A DNA stretch of 64,000 nucleotides from NCBI GenBank assembly GCA_964017185.1, contig OZ024870.1, positions 24,265,621 through 24,329,620 of the forward strand, given 5' to 3'. The notes below the pieces were generated by a model. The model was not told the DNA's origin, did no database searches, and saw nothing but the letters and a program-made list of their open reading frames with translations. A program made the position numbers and the translations under genes. Shown here one piece after another: positions 43,899 to 56,319 of this stretch (the stretch's first letter is position 1; each line of letters opens with the position of its first letter). Source of the DNA: Rugalucina vietnamica. Its lineage: Eukaryota; Mollusca; Bivalvia; Lucinida; Lucinidae.

Positions 43899-44874
43899 TA
43901 TATGACATGAATTCAAACGTCGTTTTTAGGACGTCAGATTGACGTCAGCTTTCAGACGTTAAACCGACGTTGGCTTTAGCACGTCAGATTGACGTCTAGT
44001 TTTGACAACAAACAAACTTTCAAAATCAACCTACTCCAACGTTATTATGACGTTGGAGTCTGACGTCAATCTGACGTCCAACGGACGTCAAATGTCTGCT
44101 GGAAATAACATAGAAAAAAAAGAAAGGAAGAAAGCAAAAGAAACACACGAAACGAATGATCTGATTTTTACCCAAAGTGAAGTTTCATTAATTTGCACAC
44201 CACACATGGTCAGAAGTATGAAAAACACAAGGTCTAAATCACGTCTTGATTACGACGTCTAACTGACGAACTAGTTTGACGTCAAAACAACGTCCAATCC
44301 AGACGTCCAAAAGACGTCAGGAAATGACGTCTGATAGACGTTGGAAATTGGTTATATGACGTCGCGACCAAAATATAACCAATATCTGACGTCAAACAGA
44401 CGTCAGGTGCCTGCTGGGATAGGGATATGTCTAAGCTCTAAAATAAGACCAAGTTTGGTGGTCCAGGGTAAGAAGCAGCAGAAATATGATGAGTTCTGTA
44501 GTCACATTCCCAATTCAGAGAAACACATAATGGGTTGCCATGGAAACCGTTATTCTATGTATCTGGGTTGAGTTTATTCAAGGCAAAAACTTTGATTACA
44601 ATTCAGGAGTCTCAAGAAATAAATTGACACCCATGAGAAGTAGTATTGGGTGTTTTGGGTGCAAGATCAGCCTTACTATCCCCGATAATGTGAAATAATT
44701 GTATTTTTAGTGGGTGGGGTAACAAAATGGCGTCTGTAAAAATCTGCACCACTTTTGTTTCTGGCATCCACCCTAATTTAACTTCTATATAGTTATACTT
44801 TTGCCTGGTACCAAAGAAATTTTTCTACCAGACGGGTTGAAAAGAATTTGACTCCAGCTGACCAGCCCTCTGAC

Positions 44875-45124
44875 TATATACAGAGATTTTTTTCATCTGT
44901 AAAAATTGAAAGTTTCATTAGAAAAAAATTGATACTTTCCTTATTTTTGCTAAAAACATAGATTGTGGCTACAAACCGCCTCATCGAGGCGGTTCTAACG
45001 AGTACCCACAAACTATGTTTTGGAGCAAAAATAAGAAAAATAGGTATACCCCTGCATACCCCAGTTTGCTATATAAAAGTGGGGTTCTAGGGGGTATACA
45101 TTACATGGACACGTTTTCGTGATG
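44875..45124. mobile_element. Family B core forming the right end of L1
   Basis: GATTGTGGCTACAAACCGCC, the palindrome CCGCCTCATCGAGGCGG, GAGTACCCACAAACTATGTT and GGTATACCCCTGCATACCCC, ending ATGGACACGTTTTCGTGATG. Confidence 0.85.
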
Positions 45125-45261
45125 CTAGATCGACTGAGATGTAATGGAGGTGCGCGCAGTGACACCATTTCATTGCTGTGTACAGAAAACTCACACGTCA
45201 AGGCTCCACACTTTTAGGTCACAACTTTTGTGATACCACTTCTTGTGGAACTTGCGCTGTA

Positions 45262-45525
45262 CATCAGGAAAACATGTCCGTGCCATGAATACCCTTATAT
45301 AGAAAAACTGGGGTTTGCAGGGGTATACCTATTTATTTTATTTTGCTCCAAAACATAGATTGTGGGTACTCGTTAGAACCGCCACGGCGAGGCGGTTCTA
45401 ACGTGTACCTACAATCTATGTTTTGAGCAAAAATAAGAAAAATATCAAACATGTTTCTATTGAAAATTTTCATTTTTTACAACTTTCAAAACCTCTATAT
45501 ATTGCATGGGCATGTTTTCGTAATG
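45262..45525. mobile_element. TIR family B, complete copy
   Basis: CATCAGGAAAACATGTCCGT to GCATGGGCATGTTTTCGTAATG. The inner GATTGTGGGTACTCGTTAGA and its inverted partner surround CCGCCACGGCGAGGCGG. Confidence 0.9.
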
Positions 45526-45534
45526 ATAAGCAAA

Positions 45535-46311
45535 TGAGCCGTCTCGTGAGAAAACAAACAATGTGGTTTCCGAACAGGTCTGACACAAACCAAGTTATAA
45601 ACACACAGAAAGATAGCTACTGTCTGTACACCATCTTTCAGAAACTGCATTTTTCAGAATCTTACTTTTCTGAAACGCCACAAGAAATATATTACCATGT
45701 CATCTTTTTGCAACCCAAAAATCCTAAAAAAGTGCCGCAAAAATTTAAAAATCGGTTCTCTAATAAAATAATTTCGACCAAAAACTATTTTGAATAGGCA
45801 TTTTGCATGTGCAAGGGAGGTAATCCAAACACCTTAAAATTGAAAATGAAACAAATTTGTTTGAAACTTCTAAGAGTTTGGCGCTCAGCTATGCATGCAA
45901 TACAATTTTGTTTTGAATTGGTTCATTCTAAATGAAAAATAACCAATATATTTTTTTCGGGAAAACTGTTACTTCCCTTGCTGACATTTTTGCTATGGTA
46001 AAAAGCATATTCAAAATCATTTTCTGGCATAAATTTTTCATTTGTTAACCGATTTTCCAATTTTTTGTGACACTTTTTAAGACTTTTGGAATGCAAAATG
46101 GTGACATGGTCATATTTTTCTTGAGGTCTTTCAGAAAAGTGAGATTTTGAAAAATGCAGTTTCTGGAAGATTGTGAATAGACAGTAGATACTGTAAATTT
46201 TGGATTTAGAAAGTAAAAGAATTGTGCTAGCCGTGTAGCGAAAACAAAGGCGCTGATGTGCGCCTTTGTTTTCGCATATGCAGATTGTTGGTTTTGCTAT
46301 GTTGCGGCTCA
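45535..46311. mobile_element. TIR family A copy split by a foldback element
   Basis: The left part is TGAGCCGTCTCGTGAGAAAA ... GGTCTGACACAAACC (45535 to about 45612). The right part is TGTAAATTTTGGATTTAGAA ... GTTGCGGCTCA (about 46193-46311). Between them lies about 580 bp with inverted ends CTACTGTCT (45615) and AGACAGTAG (about 46181-46189). See the next entry. Confidence 0.85.
45615..46189. mobile_element. Foldback element with ~200-bp arms, inserted in a family A MITE
   Basis: CTTTCAGAAACTGCATTTTT at the left pairs with AAAAATGCAGTTTCTGGAAG at the right. CAAGGGAGGTAAT (about 45811) pairs with TTACTTCCCTTGC (about 45969). The spacer is about 150 bp. No coding sequence is apparent despite frames of 124 and 129 codons, which are mirror images of one another. 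Confidence 0.85.
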
Positions 46312-46334
46312 AATGTTTAACCCATTTTCAGTTG

Positions 46335-46520
46335 ACGAATGCATTCGCCCATTATCATTTGGATGAGTCCACTGTCACTTTAGGGGCGCCAGGCCAGTAG
46401 TGATTTTGCCTTTTTATTCCATTCTCTAAGCAAACATAATAGTCCCAAATGTGACACCTCTGGGACAATACTGTTTCTTATTTACCATAAAAGGACGCCA
46501 GGCTTATACATACGAGTTAA
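46335..46520. mobile_element. Family D, decayed copy
   Basis: GATGAGTCCACTGTCACTTT, AGGGGCGCCAGGC, TCTAAGCAAACATAATAGTC and ACTGTTTCTTATTTACCATA match 59440-59620. The core palindrome is partly lost. Confidence 0.65.
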
Positions 46521-46544
46521 GGTCTGGCCTGACTAGGATACATT

Positions 46545-46780
46545 TGAGCCGGTTCGTGGGAAAACTTACAATGTGATTTCCGAACAGGTCCGACACAAAC
46601 CGACCTGAACAAGCACAGAAAAGAGCTAAAAGCTTGGACTTTCGGATTTAAGTAGAAGAGGAATTGTACTATCCGAGTAGCGAAAACAAAGGCGCTGATC
46701 AGCTTCGCGGTTACCGCGAAGCTAATCTGCGTCTTTGTTTTCGGCTATGCAGATTGTTTGTTTTCTCATGTGGCGGCTCA
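46545..46780. mobile_element. TIR family A, copy
   Basis: TGAGCCGGTTCGTGGGAAAA to TTTTCTCATGTGGCGGCTCA. The central CAGCTTCGCGGTTACCGCGAAGCT palindrome keeps its pairing through compensating changes (GCGG/CCGC where other copies have GCAG/CTGC). TT flanks both sides. Confidence 0.92.
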
Positions 46781-46994
46781 TTAAAAAGATAATAACATTT
46801 AAATTATTAATAAGCATTGCCCCAAAATGCTCACTAGAGTGCAATATCATTAATGCCTTCATCATTATTACAGTACATTGACAAGATTTGGCCACGGATC
46901 GTACCAGATCTATATCGGGCTCATACAAATGCACATTACATTGGCAACCACAGCGGCTGTGGATTGGTATAACAGGCTCGCTATCAACATTTCC

Positions 46995-49900
46995 CATTAC
47001 GAAAACACGCCCATGTAAAATATAGATTTTTAGTGCGGTGCATGAATCCTGTACGACGCTTAGATCGAGCGAAAAATGCACCTTTATAGGGAAAGGTTGA
47101 AATTGGTCTCAAATTAAAGCTCATCATCTCTTCTTTCAATTACCGGGTGTCGTCGCGTCCGGAAAGTGTAGCGTCATATTGTAAAATGGGGAGATAACTC
47201 TGTACTAAAATGTTATAAAATGCAATATTTTAAAGAGTGCATAATGCTAAATCGTCAATATCTCCACTGTTGAATATGCTAGATGACTAAACTTGGTCTC
47301 ATTCTAAAGCTTAGACTTACTTTTTTAGTAAATGGTTCGTTATGCAAATTATCTAATTTGCATATTCATGATTATTGATAAAATCATAAAAAATGACGAT
47401 AAACTCGTTCAAAATCAAAAAGTAAATTAAATAAGACCAAAATCACCATTGTGGTGATTTTTGTTGCACCGTTGATACAATTTGACAAGTTCTGTCATGT
47501 TATGGACCTGTAGGAAAATCGTGCTACTTGCATATTTGATGAATAGTAGACAAATATGAGATAAATCATGGAAAAAAAACTGAGGGGCTATACCTACACA
47601 AACACATGTACCTGGGTTGTTGTTAGACATAGGTTTTTTTTTTCAAAGAAATGTTCTAATGAATGCTCAGCCAATGACCTTTTGCCAAAATAGTCAGGTA
47701 TACAATCATGTGATTTTAGCTTCATGAATATTAATGAAAACATTAAAATGAAAAAAAAAAAAAAAGGAATAGACTTACAAAAATGATTTGCACCTCGACT
47801 AAAAATAACACCAAAGTGCTGACAATTATGTAAAATTAAAGTTTATTGTCCCTCCTTTCTGTTACTTCTTATTGTCATGTCCGGAATGTGTATGTCATAT
47901 AGTAAATAGGGGAGATAATTTTATACAATACCACTTAAAATACAAGATTTTGTATTTATTTTGTGTTTTGAGTGTAAAATGCTTAATCAATAGTATCGCC
48001 TCTGTTAGTAGTCTACCATTAACCTGGTCTCCGTTTATAACTTAATCCAATGGTTAATTATGCAACTAATCTAATGCATATTCATGAAACATCAATAAAG
48101 ATATCAATAATGAAAGAAAAGCATTTAAAAACCAAACATTTCAGACCAAACCATTATTGTGGCACACTGCTATTGCACCACTGATACGGTACTATTTGAC
48201 ACATTTGCAAATACCATGGACCAGTATAAGATTATCACATTTGCTTATCTATTAATATTTGTCAAAACTTCAAATAATCAGAAAAAGCAATGAGAAAGCT
48301 GTCCTTAAAGAGAATGGAGTGCTATATAGATAGATATAAGATCTACCCCGTAACTCTAGAACAATTCCTCATGTATACCAAATTGTTCTAAATACTTAAA
48401 TATGTCCCTGTTAGCGAAACGTTGTTGGAATGACATAAACTTACAAGTTTTACATGGTTTTTAACCTATTATATGATTCTTAAGGACGATGTGTACCTAC
48501 TACATTGCTCTTTCTCCCTTTACAGTTGACTAAATTACTAAAATTAGTGCCATATTAATACAGGCATTTGACACTTTTACCTGGTTCTACATAAACATAG
48601 AACACTGAAAGCAGTATCAAATACATACTATACTAATTTATAAACCTCACATGAGTTTCAATTTCATGAATATTAATGAAAAATTGAAACTGATGAGAAG
48701 AAAATGGAAAATTAAATGGGTATACCTACAAAATGACCTGTATCTCAGCAACCAAAATTTTTGATGTGCTGAAATTGGTGCCGAAATATTTTTAATCTAA
48801 TATTATACACCCTACAAAATAAACTATGTACCGTTTGACTTTCGTTTCATGACTATGAATAGAATCTTGAAAAATCGGAGACATATTGCAGAAAAAAATT
48901 TAAGGCGGTTAATCTATAAAACCACCCCTATCTTAGCTAGTAATAGCCTTAGATAATTATACTTTGTATTTAAATGATAACTACGACAATGTGCTATACC
49001 CATTTAATATTATCAATGAATTATATGAATATTTTCATGAATTTTCATGATAACCTCAAAAATAGGTGAACATTCACGGAAAATTAAAGGGGTATACCAA
49101 CATAATCCCTTGTATATCAGTTACAAATAGCCACAAATTATTCGAAAGTGCATCAAATAATTTCTACGACTATTAGTCATTGTCATATGGCCAGATTTAC
49201 AACCAATTAGTTAAAAATGAATGTACAAATGGTTTTATTGGAGCTCAACCTTATTTTTTTCTGTTATTTTTTTCTGTTATTTTTTTCTGTTATGTTTACA
49301 TTTTTATGAAGTTTTACGTAGCGTTCACAAAAAGGTACAAGTAGGCAAAGATCAGGAAAAGGCGCAATCAGGAAAAGATTCCCACTCCAAAAACCGAGAT
49401 GGGAAAAAAAAAACTATCAATCAGGTACATGTACTTATACCATGAAACATATCGTAAGCCGAATGAGCAGCTATTTTCCCAATAGGTGGCCACTCAGTTA
49501 CCTTAACTTAACTAAAAATATGAAAACATACATAAGGCGCCAACAGCACAAAAAACACCAAGTTTTAAACACCAAGACATAAAACAAAAAGAACCACCAC
49601 AGAAGTATCGACTTGGAACGATCAGTAACACAAAGTTACTGGCGGGCTTAAACCGGTTTTACAGGTACCTAACCTCATCCTCAGCTTCTGCAGTGGTTCA
49701 TAACATTTAGTTAGTTATTCGATCCTCGTGGTGAATCTCTAACTAGTCAATGAATCATCAAGAACAAACAAATAAATCATGATAAACAAAACTAAAATGG
49801 TTAATATATACCAGACTGCAGGGAAATAGTTTATTGCCTTAGAAATTTTTTGGTACCATTTACAACACTCTATGACTTTTGCAAGCTGTGATATAAGCGA

Positions 49901-52593
49901 TTTTATTGGTATAGACCCTTTAATTTGATTTTTCTTTCATATCTAATGTTATGATTACTATTCGTACAACAAAGAGTCGGATGATTTATATATTATCTTA
50001 TTACTTGGATATAGTACACTGACCTAGCAATCATTTGGTACCATTTTCTACACTCTGTGGCGTTTTGTAGCTGAGATATTCGTGATTTTGTTGGTATACC
50101 CCCATCATTTTTCTGTGATTTTTCTATTTAAGGTTTTTGTTAATATTCGAACATTAGGAAAAGAAAGTCCAATAGCTTAAATACATCTTATTACTTGATT
50201 AAAGCACATTGTCCTAGCAATTAATTGGTATCATTTTCGACACTCATTTGGTAGCTGTTTTAGCCTGTAAGATATAAGCAATTTTGTTGGCATATCCCTT
50301 CATTTTCTGTGATATTTCTCTTATATCTAAATTTCTTATAAATATACGAACAACAAATATTTCAGCTGAACAACATATTATATTACACGGTTACAGAACA
50401 ATGTCCTAGCAATAACTTGGTACCATTTACAAAAAATCTAAGGTTTTTACTAGCTGAGATATAAGCAATTTGTTGGTATACCATTTCATTTTTCTGTGAT
50501 TTTCTTAACAATCTGAAGTTTTATTAATAATTGAACAATACGTTAGCCATCCGATTTATATTTCTTATAATCTGGTAATAGGACAGTGTCCTACCAATCA
50601 TTTTATTTCAATTTAGCTCTCTAGGTATAAAAATAGCCAAGATAGGTGTGGTAATATAGGTATACCCCCTTCATTTTTTGCAGTTTTCTCCAATTTCTTC
50701 AGATTTAATTAAAACAAAACTCAAATGATTTATCTACGTATTCTAGAAAAGAGTCATATAATTTTGCTAAGGGAATCGTTTGATACCAATTTTAACACTT
50801 TAGGGGTTTGGTTGCTGAGGTGCAAATCATTTTGCAGATATTCCCGTTTATTTTATTCTATTTATTATTATTTTTTTATTTTTCTTTATTTTTTTCTCCA
50901 ATTTGCAGTTTTCATCAATATTCATGAAAATGAAAATCAAAAAAGTATGAAATATCAGACTTGACGATGATCGACCATTGTCATAGCATTCACTTGATAC
51001 CAATTTCAGTGTTCTATGCTCATAAACAGCCCTGGTACAAGTCACTTTCCCCCCTTATTGTACCGGTTTTTATAATAATTTATTAATTTCATGAATATGC
51101 AAATTCAATGATTTGCTTAATGCATGTATTAAAATATGTATTCATGTAAAAAGTTCTATGTCCGTGAGTAACTAATTGACAAACTATAATATTGTAAAGC
51201 ATGCTGTCGCTAGGGTATGAGTTTTTCTTTAAGAACACGCCCCTTCTTTACAATCACATTAGGGGTTGGTTGAGACACTTTGAAATTTACATCATAGAAA
51301 TGTGTTCAGCGTTGAAGACAATATATTTTTGGTATTCAGTTTCTGATGGTATTCTGACCAAACTGGTGGCCATGAAAATTTGTCTAAGGGGGTCTAAGAT
51401 CCTATTTCCCCTCCCTAAAGTCTTCAATGGCTAAAATTTTCATCGGGTTTCCTGATTTTTGTCATTGTCATTAATATTCATGAAAATACAAATAATATAA
51501 TTTTCATATAGATACATGATATCAACAGTTTTGTCAAGTGGTATAACTGGTGCAATTACAATGTGTCGCAATGGTAGTTTAGGTATGAAATTAGCTCACT
51601 TATTGTTTTTATGTGTGTTTTTTTTTTTCTATGGTTTTGTTGTTTTCATTAAAATTCATGAATATGCAAATTAGATCATTTGCATTGTTTATCATACAAT
51701 ATCAGGTATATGTCTCTGCTTTAAAACGAGACCAAAATTCGTGGTCTAGGATAAGAAACATCTGAGATATGGTCCATTTTCTTTGTGCACCCCCATTATT
51801 AATTCACAAAAATGTGCAAGTTTTTGAACGGGGATGCGCTACTTCTAAGGATGTAACTCCAGTAATAGAAATAGTACAGAACCGTAGCAAACATTGCTGA
51901 AAAGCTTATGAAATTGTCTCCAAGACCAAAGAAAATTCGTTTCAAAAGTATACATATGAATCGCGCAAATTAACTTGAAAATATTCATTTTCAACGATTT
52001 CATGGGCATATTACGTAACATTACGTAATATCATCACCTTGACATTCAAGGATTCTGAACAGCAACCAATCGCCGCGAAATACATGTCTGTGTTATATAA
52101 CTAGAAATTTTAAGTTGTCCCGTGTATAATTCTATGATTTTTTAAACGAAAACACCTAACTGTCGGAACTTGCTGTGTTATAGTAGGGAGTTATCTCCCC
52201 TTTTCCTAATATGACGCTACACTTTTAGAAAGCGACGACAACCGGGAATCAGTAGAAGAGGTAATAAGCTTTCATTTGAGACCAAGTTTGTCCTTTCCCC
52301 TCATGGGTGCATTTTATCGTGAAGATTCAGTTTCATGCACCGTACTATTTTCTTAAGTTGTAAAAATTGAAAATTTTCAGCAGAAATGTTTTGATATTTT
52401 TCTTATTTTTGCTCAAAACATAGATTGTGGGTACTCGTTAGAACCGCCTCGGCGAGGCGGTTCTAACAAATACCCACAATCTATGTTTTCGAGCAAAAAT
52501 AAGAAAAATAGGTATGCCCCTGCATACCCCAGTGTTGCTATATAAAAGTGGGGTTTAAAGGGGTAAACATTTCACGGACATGTTTTCCTGATG
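46995..52593. mobile_element. Large foldback element L2, ~5.6 kb, AT-rich, non-coding
   Basis: The left end CATTACGAAAACACGCCCAT and right end CACGGACATGTTTTCCTGATG are family B termini. Next to them, GCGTCATATTGTAAAATGGGGAGATAACTC (47170-47200) is inverted at 52185-52220 (GTTATCTCCCCTTTTCCTAA, TATGACGCTACAC). The inside has repeated GGGTATACC(T/A)AC and (A)TTTGCATATTCATGAATATT phrases, in one orientation to about 49200 and in the other after about 49800. No ORF of note. Confidence 0.72.
52330..52593. mobile_element. Family B core forming the right end of L2
   Basis: GATTGTGGGTACTCGTTAGA, CCGCCTCGGCGAGGCGG, AATACCCACAATCTATGTTT, AGCAAAAATAAGAAAAATAG and ATAAAAGTGGGGTTTAAAGG, ending CACGGACATGTTTTCCTGATG. 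Confidence 0.88.
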
Positions 52594-54038
52594 CAACGAT
52601 CTCATTGGCAGGGATTTAATTGTACGTATACCGTACAGCCAGCAGACAAATTAATAGAACCTTTGGAATCAGTATGATAAAGAAACTCATGTGTAAGAAG
52701 CAGCGAGCAGTCGTGAAACGGCGGGGTAAAATTACGGCCTACCCGACCTTCTATACCACAAAGCCGCTAGCCAATCTGGCGCCGTGAAAATGCCTCATCG
52801 GGCGTTTTAATAGATTTTAGCCGAAGAATTCCGAATTCGTAGCCGAGTCGCTTTTCATGTTGAAATGTAAAGCCCTTTTCCAGTTCTAAATACTATTAAA
52901 TGCCTTTGAAGAATGCAAGGACCAGATAACCAACAAATTTTAAAGTTCATACGTCAGAATTGAAATCCAAAGGCGAGGTAATTTTGGTTCCCTATAGGGA
53001 AACTCGGTGTAATTGTTTATATACTCGTATCAATATATAAAATAAAGTGCATAGATCTTCTGAAAGCAGTCAATTCATTCAGATAGAAGGTGGGTCATAT
53101 TGTATAATTTTAGGTGACGTGACCTTTTAAAAATTGGAGCTCCCTTGTTCCTGCCTAAGCGGTCACTATTAGACGGAATAGCTTAACTTTTCCTCTCGAA
53201 TATTTGTCGATTTTCTCAACAAGAATGTAACGACTGTCTGTCAATTATCACCAAAAATGGCCGCCGATTGTATAACAAGGATGATGCCTGCTTTTGCATC
53301 AAACCAGTCTGATCAGTCATCAGCTTCGTATTTGTCAAATGAGCCACGTACAAGAATAGTTAGTGAGGATCTATCCCCAGTCAGAACTGGTCTTCGCTAG
53401 GCCCCGTCTTTGTCGCGAAACGGTGCCATTCAATTAGTCCCTCCGGAACTGACTTGAATCGTGGCCAAATTCAAGGAAAGTATTGATGGGATCGAAGTAA
53501 GACAGTTCGTGAGGAGATGGTGCTTATAAAATACATAGCCTTGTGTTACCGTTAATTAAATATGTATACATTGTAACTTGCATTTATGTTTGGTCATTCA
53601 CTGAACGAATAACAGCAAGCGCCAACAGAAAGGCCCGTGCATTGCTCACAAACAATGCAGCAACGTTCCACAGGTTGACGCAAAACGTGTGGCACCGTGA
53701 CTTCTATGCCCTATATTCTGAGCTAACTTTATCTGCAACAAGTGCCAGACTGCAGAATAATTCCACAATAAACAAGCTACTGCAGACAATGATATCGATT
53801 ACATCGGTAATGAAGTTTATGTCATATTAGGTCAAAGTCGAAACCAAGAAGCTGGATATGGAACAGAAATGGTCAGAAAGCACCGAGATTATAAACGATT
53901 ATTAATTCTTAGGCTGTAAGAAATGTATTTAGCCCTTTATGCCCTTTGAAAATGGCTACCTTAATACATGTACAATAATTGACACCTGTCCAATCAGAAT
54001 CAGGCCCCCTGGTCGTTCTTCTGACATCACAATAATGA
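52594..54038. other. No gene recognised
   Basis: A 95-codon plus-strand frame (53543-53830) has a balanced composition (ANRKARALLTNNAATFHRLT) but no motif I recognise. It may be a fragment of an unknown gene or chance. Confidence 0.35.
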
Positions 54039-54292
54039 CATTACGAAAACATGCCCATGCAATATACAGGGATTGTTTGAGCTTCAAATATTGAAAATTT
54101 TCAGCTGAAAAATTTTGATATATTTCTTATTTTTGCTCAAAACATAGATTGTCGGTACACGTTAGAACCGCCTCGCCATCTATGTTTTGGATCAAAAATA
54201 AGAAAAATAGGAATACCCCTGCATACCCCAGTTTTGCTATATAAAAGTGGGGTATAAGGGGGTATTCATTGCACGGACATGTTTTCCTGATG
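54039..54292. mobile_element. TIR family B, copy
   Basis: CATTACGAAAACATGCCCAT to GCACGGACATGTTTTCCTGATG. The centre is shortened: CGTTAGAACCGCCTCGCC runs straight into ATCTATGTTTTGGATC. Confidence 0.9.
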
Positions 54293-54834
54293 GATTACAA
54301 ACCCAAGTATTTATAAGCGTGTTCAAAACGCTTGCGATCTCTCAGCACTATTTTCACTGTATGACCACGTGTAAATCCACGGCGATAACCACATACCGAA
54401 AAGACTCAGGTAGTCAGCTTTCATACCCGAGCCGGCATGCGGCATTTAGTGTGACCCAGTCGGAGCTGCCTCAAGTACGACCTGAAGTCGGCGGTCGATT
54501 AACAACAAGATTCCAGTCCTGTTCAATTATGTACGCGCTCTCGCCGTGGTGAGATCGCAAAAGAGGTGAATCGACATCAAAAGCTATTCAAAAATACGGA
54601 TTGGTGAAGGCCTAGCAATGTTCCAGGACCAATTCAATTATGGTTCTATTCGCACAGAAACATCATATACTTTATCAAATTAATCTAAATTTATAAGCTA
54701 GCCAATGAATTCGAAATAGCAGAAATCCTGTTAGGAATCAACTGGTCGATCTTCCAACAAAAATGTTTACGGGGGCGTTACTGAGTTGATTGAAGAACGG
54801 TTCCTGTAACCAAGTTTTGAAAGAATTTATCATA

Positions 54835-55070
54835 TGAGCCATCGCGCGAGAAAACAAACAATATGGGTTTCCGAACATGTCGACACAGACCGGTCTGTAC
54901 TGTCACAGAAGAACGCTAAAAGCTTGAAACTTTGCCTTTAAAGTAGCAGAGAAATGGTACTATCCGTGTAGCAAAAACAAAGGCGTTGATCAGCTGTGCA
55001 GTTACTGCACAGCAGATCTGCGCCTTTTTTCACATATGCAAATTGTTTGTTTTTCTGATGCGGCGGCTCA
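54835..55070. mobile_element. TIR family A, copy with TA flanks
   Basis: TGAGCCATCGCGCGAGAAAA to TTTTTCTGATGCGGCGGCTCA. TA is directly outside both ends. The central palindrome is CAGCTGTGCAGTTACTGCACAGC. Confidence 0.9.
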
Positions 55071-56319
55071 TACATGTCTAGACTAACGTATCACAAACTT
55101 GGATCACATAGTTATTTAATACTGAACAAACGGTATTAGCCTTGGACTAAATCGCATACTTTGCCACAAGTTAAGGTTTGTTTAGCATTTCGGAGACCCA
55201 TACAAGACATTTACAGCATTGCGTAATTTGTTCTGAACAACTTCATTTTCCTGTCTTTGCCAACACTATAGCTCGCTTGAGAATGTTCGTTTTGACCAGG
55301 TATATCCATTCATGTTTCCGACCCTGACCCATGATTATAAGAATATTTAAAAATTTAATATTTGTACAATGCACAAATCCTTCTTGCGGAATTATGATTG
55401 CTATAAACATTTTAACACCTTTTGTAGATGGATTAAGGCTACTCCTCGTACTTTTATATTAACTTTTGTATTGGACTACCATGCGTTGGAATTCAGACGG
55501 ACCAAGCCCTAAACTGGCATTGATTGTATTTGGTGCCAGTAAAGCTTGTGTTGAGCTGTGTCGTGGTCTTAATGACTACATGTAACACGTTCATGGTCTA
55601 GAGCGAAAATCTTTGTTTTGTCTTTTCGGATCAAAATTCGCTCATCTTTTCTAAACTTCGTATTTTTGAACTAGCTTGACTGCCTGGTTAATGCTCGAAA
55701 CATAAGATAGCATTGCCAAGATATTTAAGCATTGTCAAGACATATAAGATAGAGTCGAAGTTGATTATAAAACAAAATATATATACGCGAGTATATTTTC
55801 ACATAGTTTAGGCATATAACATGTTCTTGTCGTTTGCAAATCGTACACTGCTCAGTTGCTTCAAAGAACGCAATTTCATTTCCCATGTGACATATTCAAC
55901 TGAAATGACCACAAGTAACCACATTCTGTGAATGCATTTGAATCTATGAAAATTCTATTGGGTTTTGTGGCCTACATATATCGTACTGCAAATGAGGCGA
56001 ACGGAATTCTTTTAACAGTTCAATACAAATCGTACTAACGTTTGTCTCCAAACACCTCTCCTTGTCAAAGTTTGAACTCTTACGTGTAAAAGAAGAATAG
56101 CTATTATTCGAGTAATTTCATTTCTTAAATAGATATAATTTTCTGTACAAACACACTGAGGCTAAGGGTCATTTTGAAAACAAATACATATTCTCACGTT
56201 CCAAGTACACATTGATTTCTTTCAATCATACATTTTGTATATTATAGTATGGTATTGTGTACATTTTGAAGTTTATCTTGAAGTTTTAGTCTATTTAGCC
56301 CCCTATTACAATGTCGGTT
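55071..56319. other. No gene recognised
   Basis: AT-rich, short frames only, no repeat or RNA recognised. Confidence 0.4.

Larger units (their letters stand above)
40946..44418. mobile_element. GACGTC-rich foldback element inserted in L1, ATA flanks
   Basis: TIR CCCAGCAG (40946-40953) and CTGCTGGG (44411-44418), with ATA immediately outside on both sides (40943-40945, 44419-44421). A second inner pair, CCAGCAGACATTTGACGTC and GACGTCAAATGTCTGCTGG (44085-44103), is also inverted. GACGTC recurs more than 25 times, many as TGACGTCA. Long AT-rich arms (about 41220-41625 and 42215-42617) are inverted. Element L2 gives an approximate empty site. It carries a LINE fragment. Confidence 0.78.
40274..45124. 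mobile_element. Large foldback element L1 with family B ends
   Basis: The left end CATTACGAATACACGCCCAT and right end ATGGACACGTTTTCGTGATG are inverted family B termini. Further in, GGTAGAAAAATCC / TTTTTCTACCAGACGGGTTG and TGCCAGATCTGAAAGTGGTG / CACCACTTTTGTTTCTGGCA (near 40410-40440 and 44740-44770) are also inverted. The AT-rich inside resembles element L2 (46995-52593). Its middle is occupied by the GACGTC foldback at 40946-44418. Confidence 0.7.

Noticed and set aside
45423-46312. Two frames of 124 and 129 codons on opposite strands
   Set aside because: They are the two arms of the foldback at 45615-46189 read in mirror image, so their similarity is structural, not coding.
53543-53830. 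95-codon frame as a gene fragment
   Set aside because: Plausible composition but no recognised family and no splice context.
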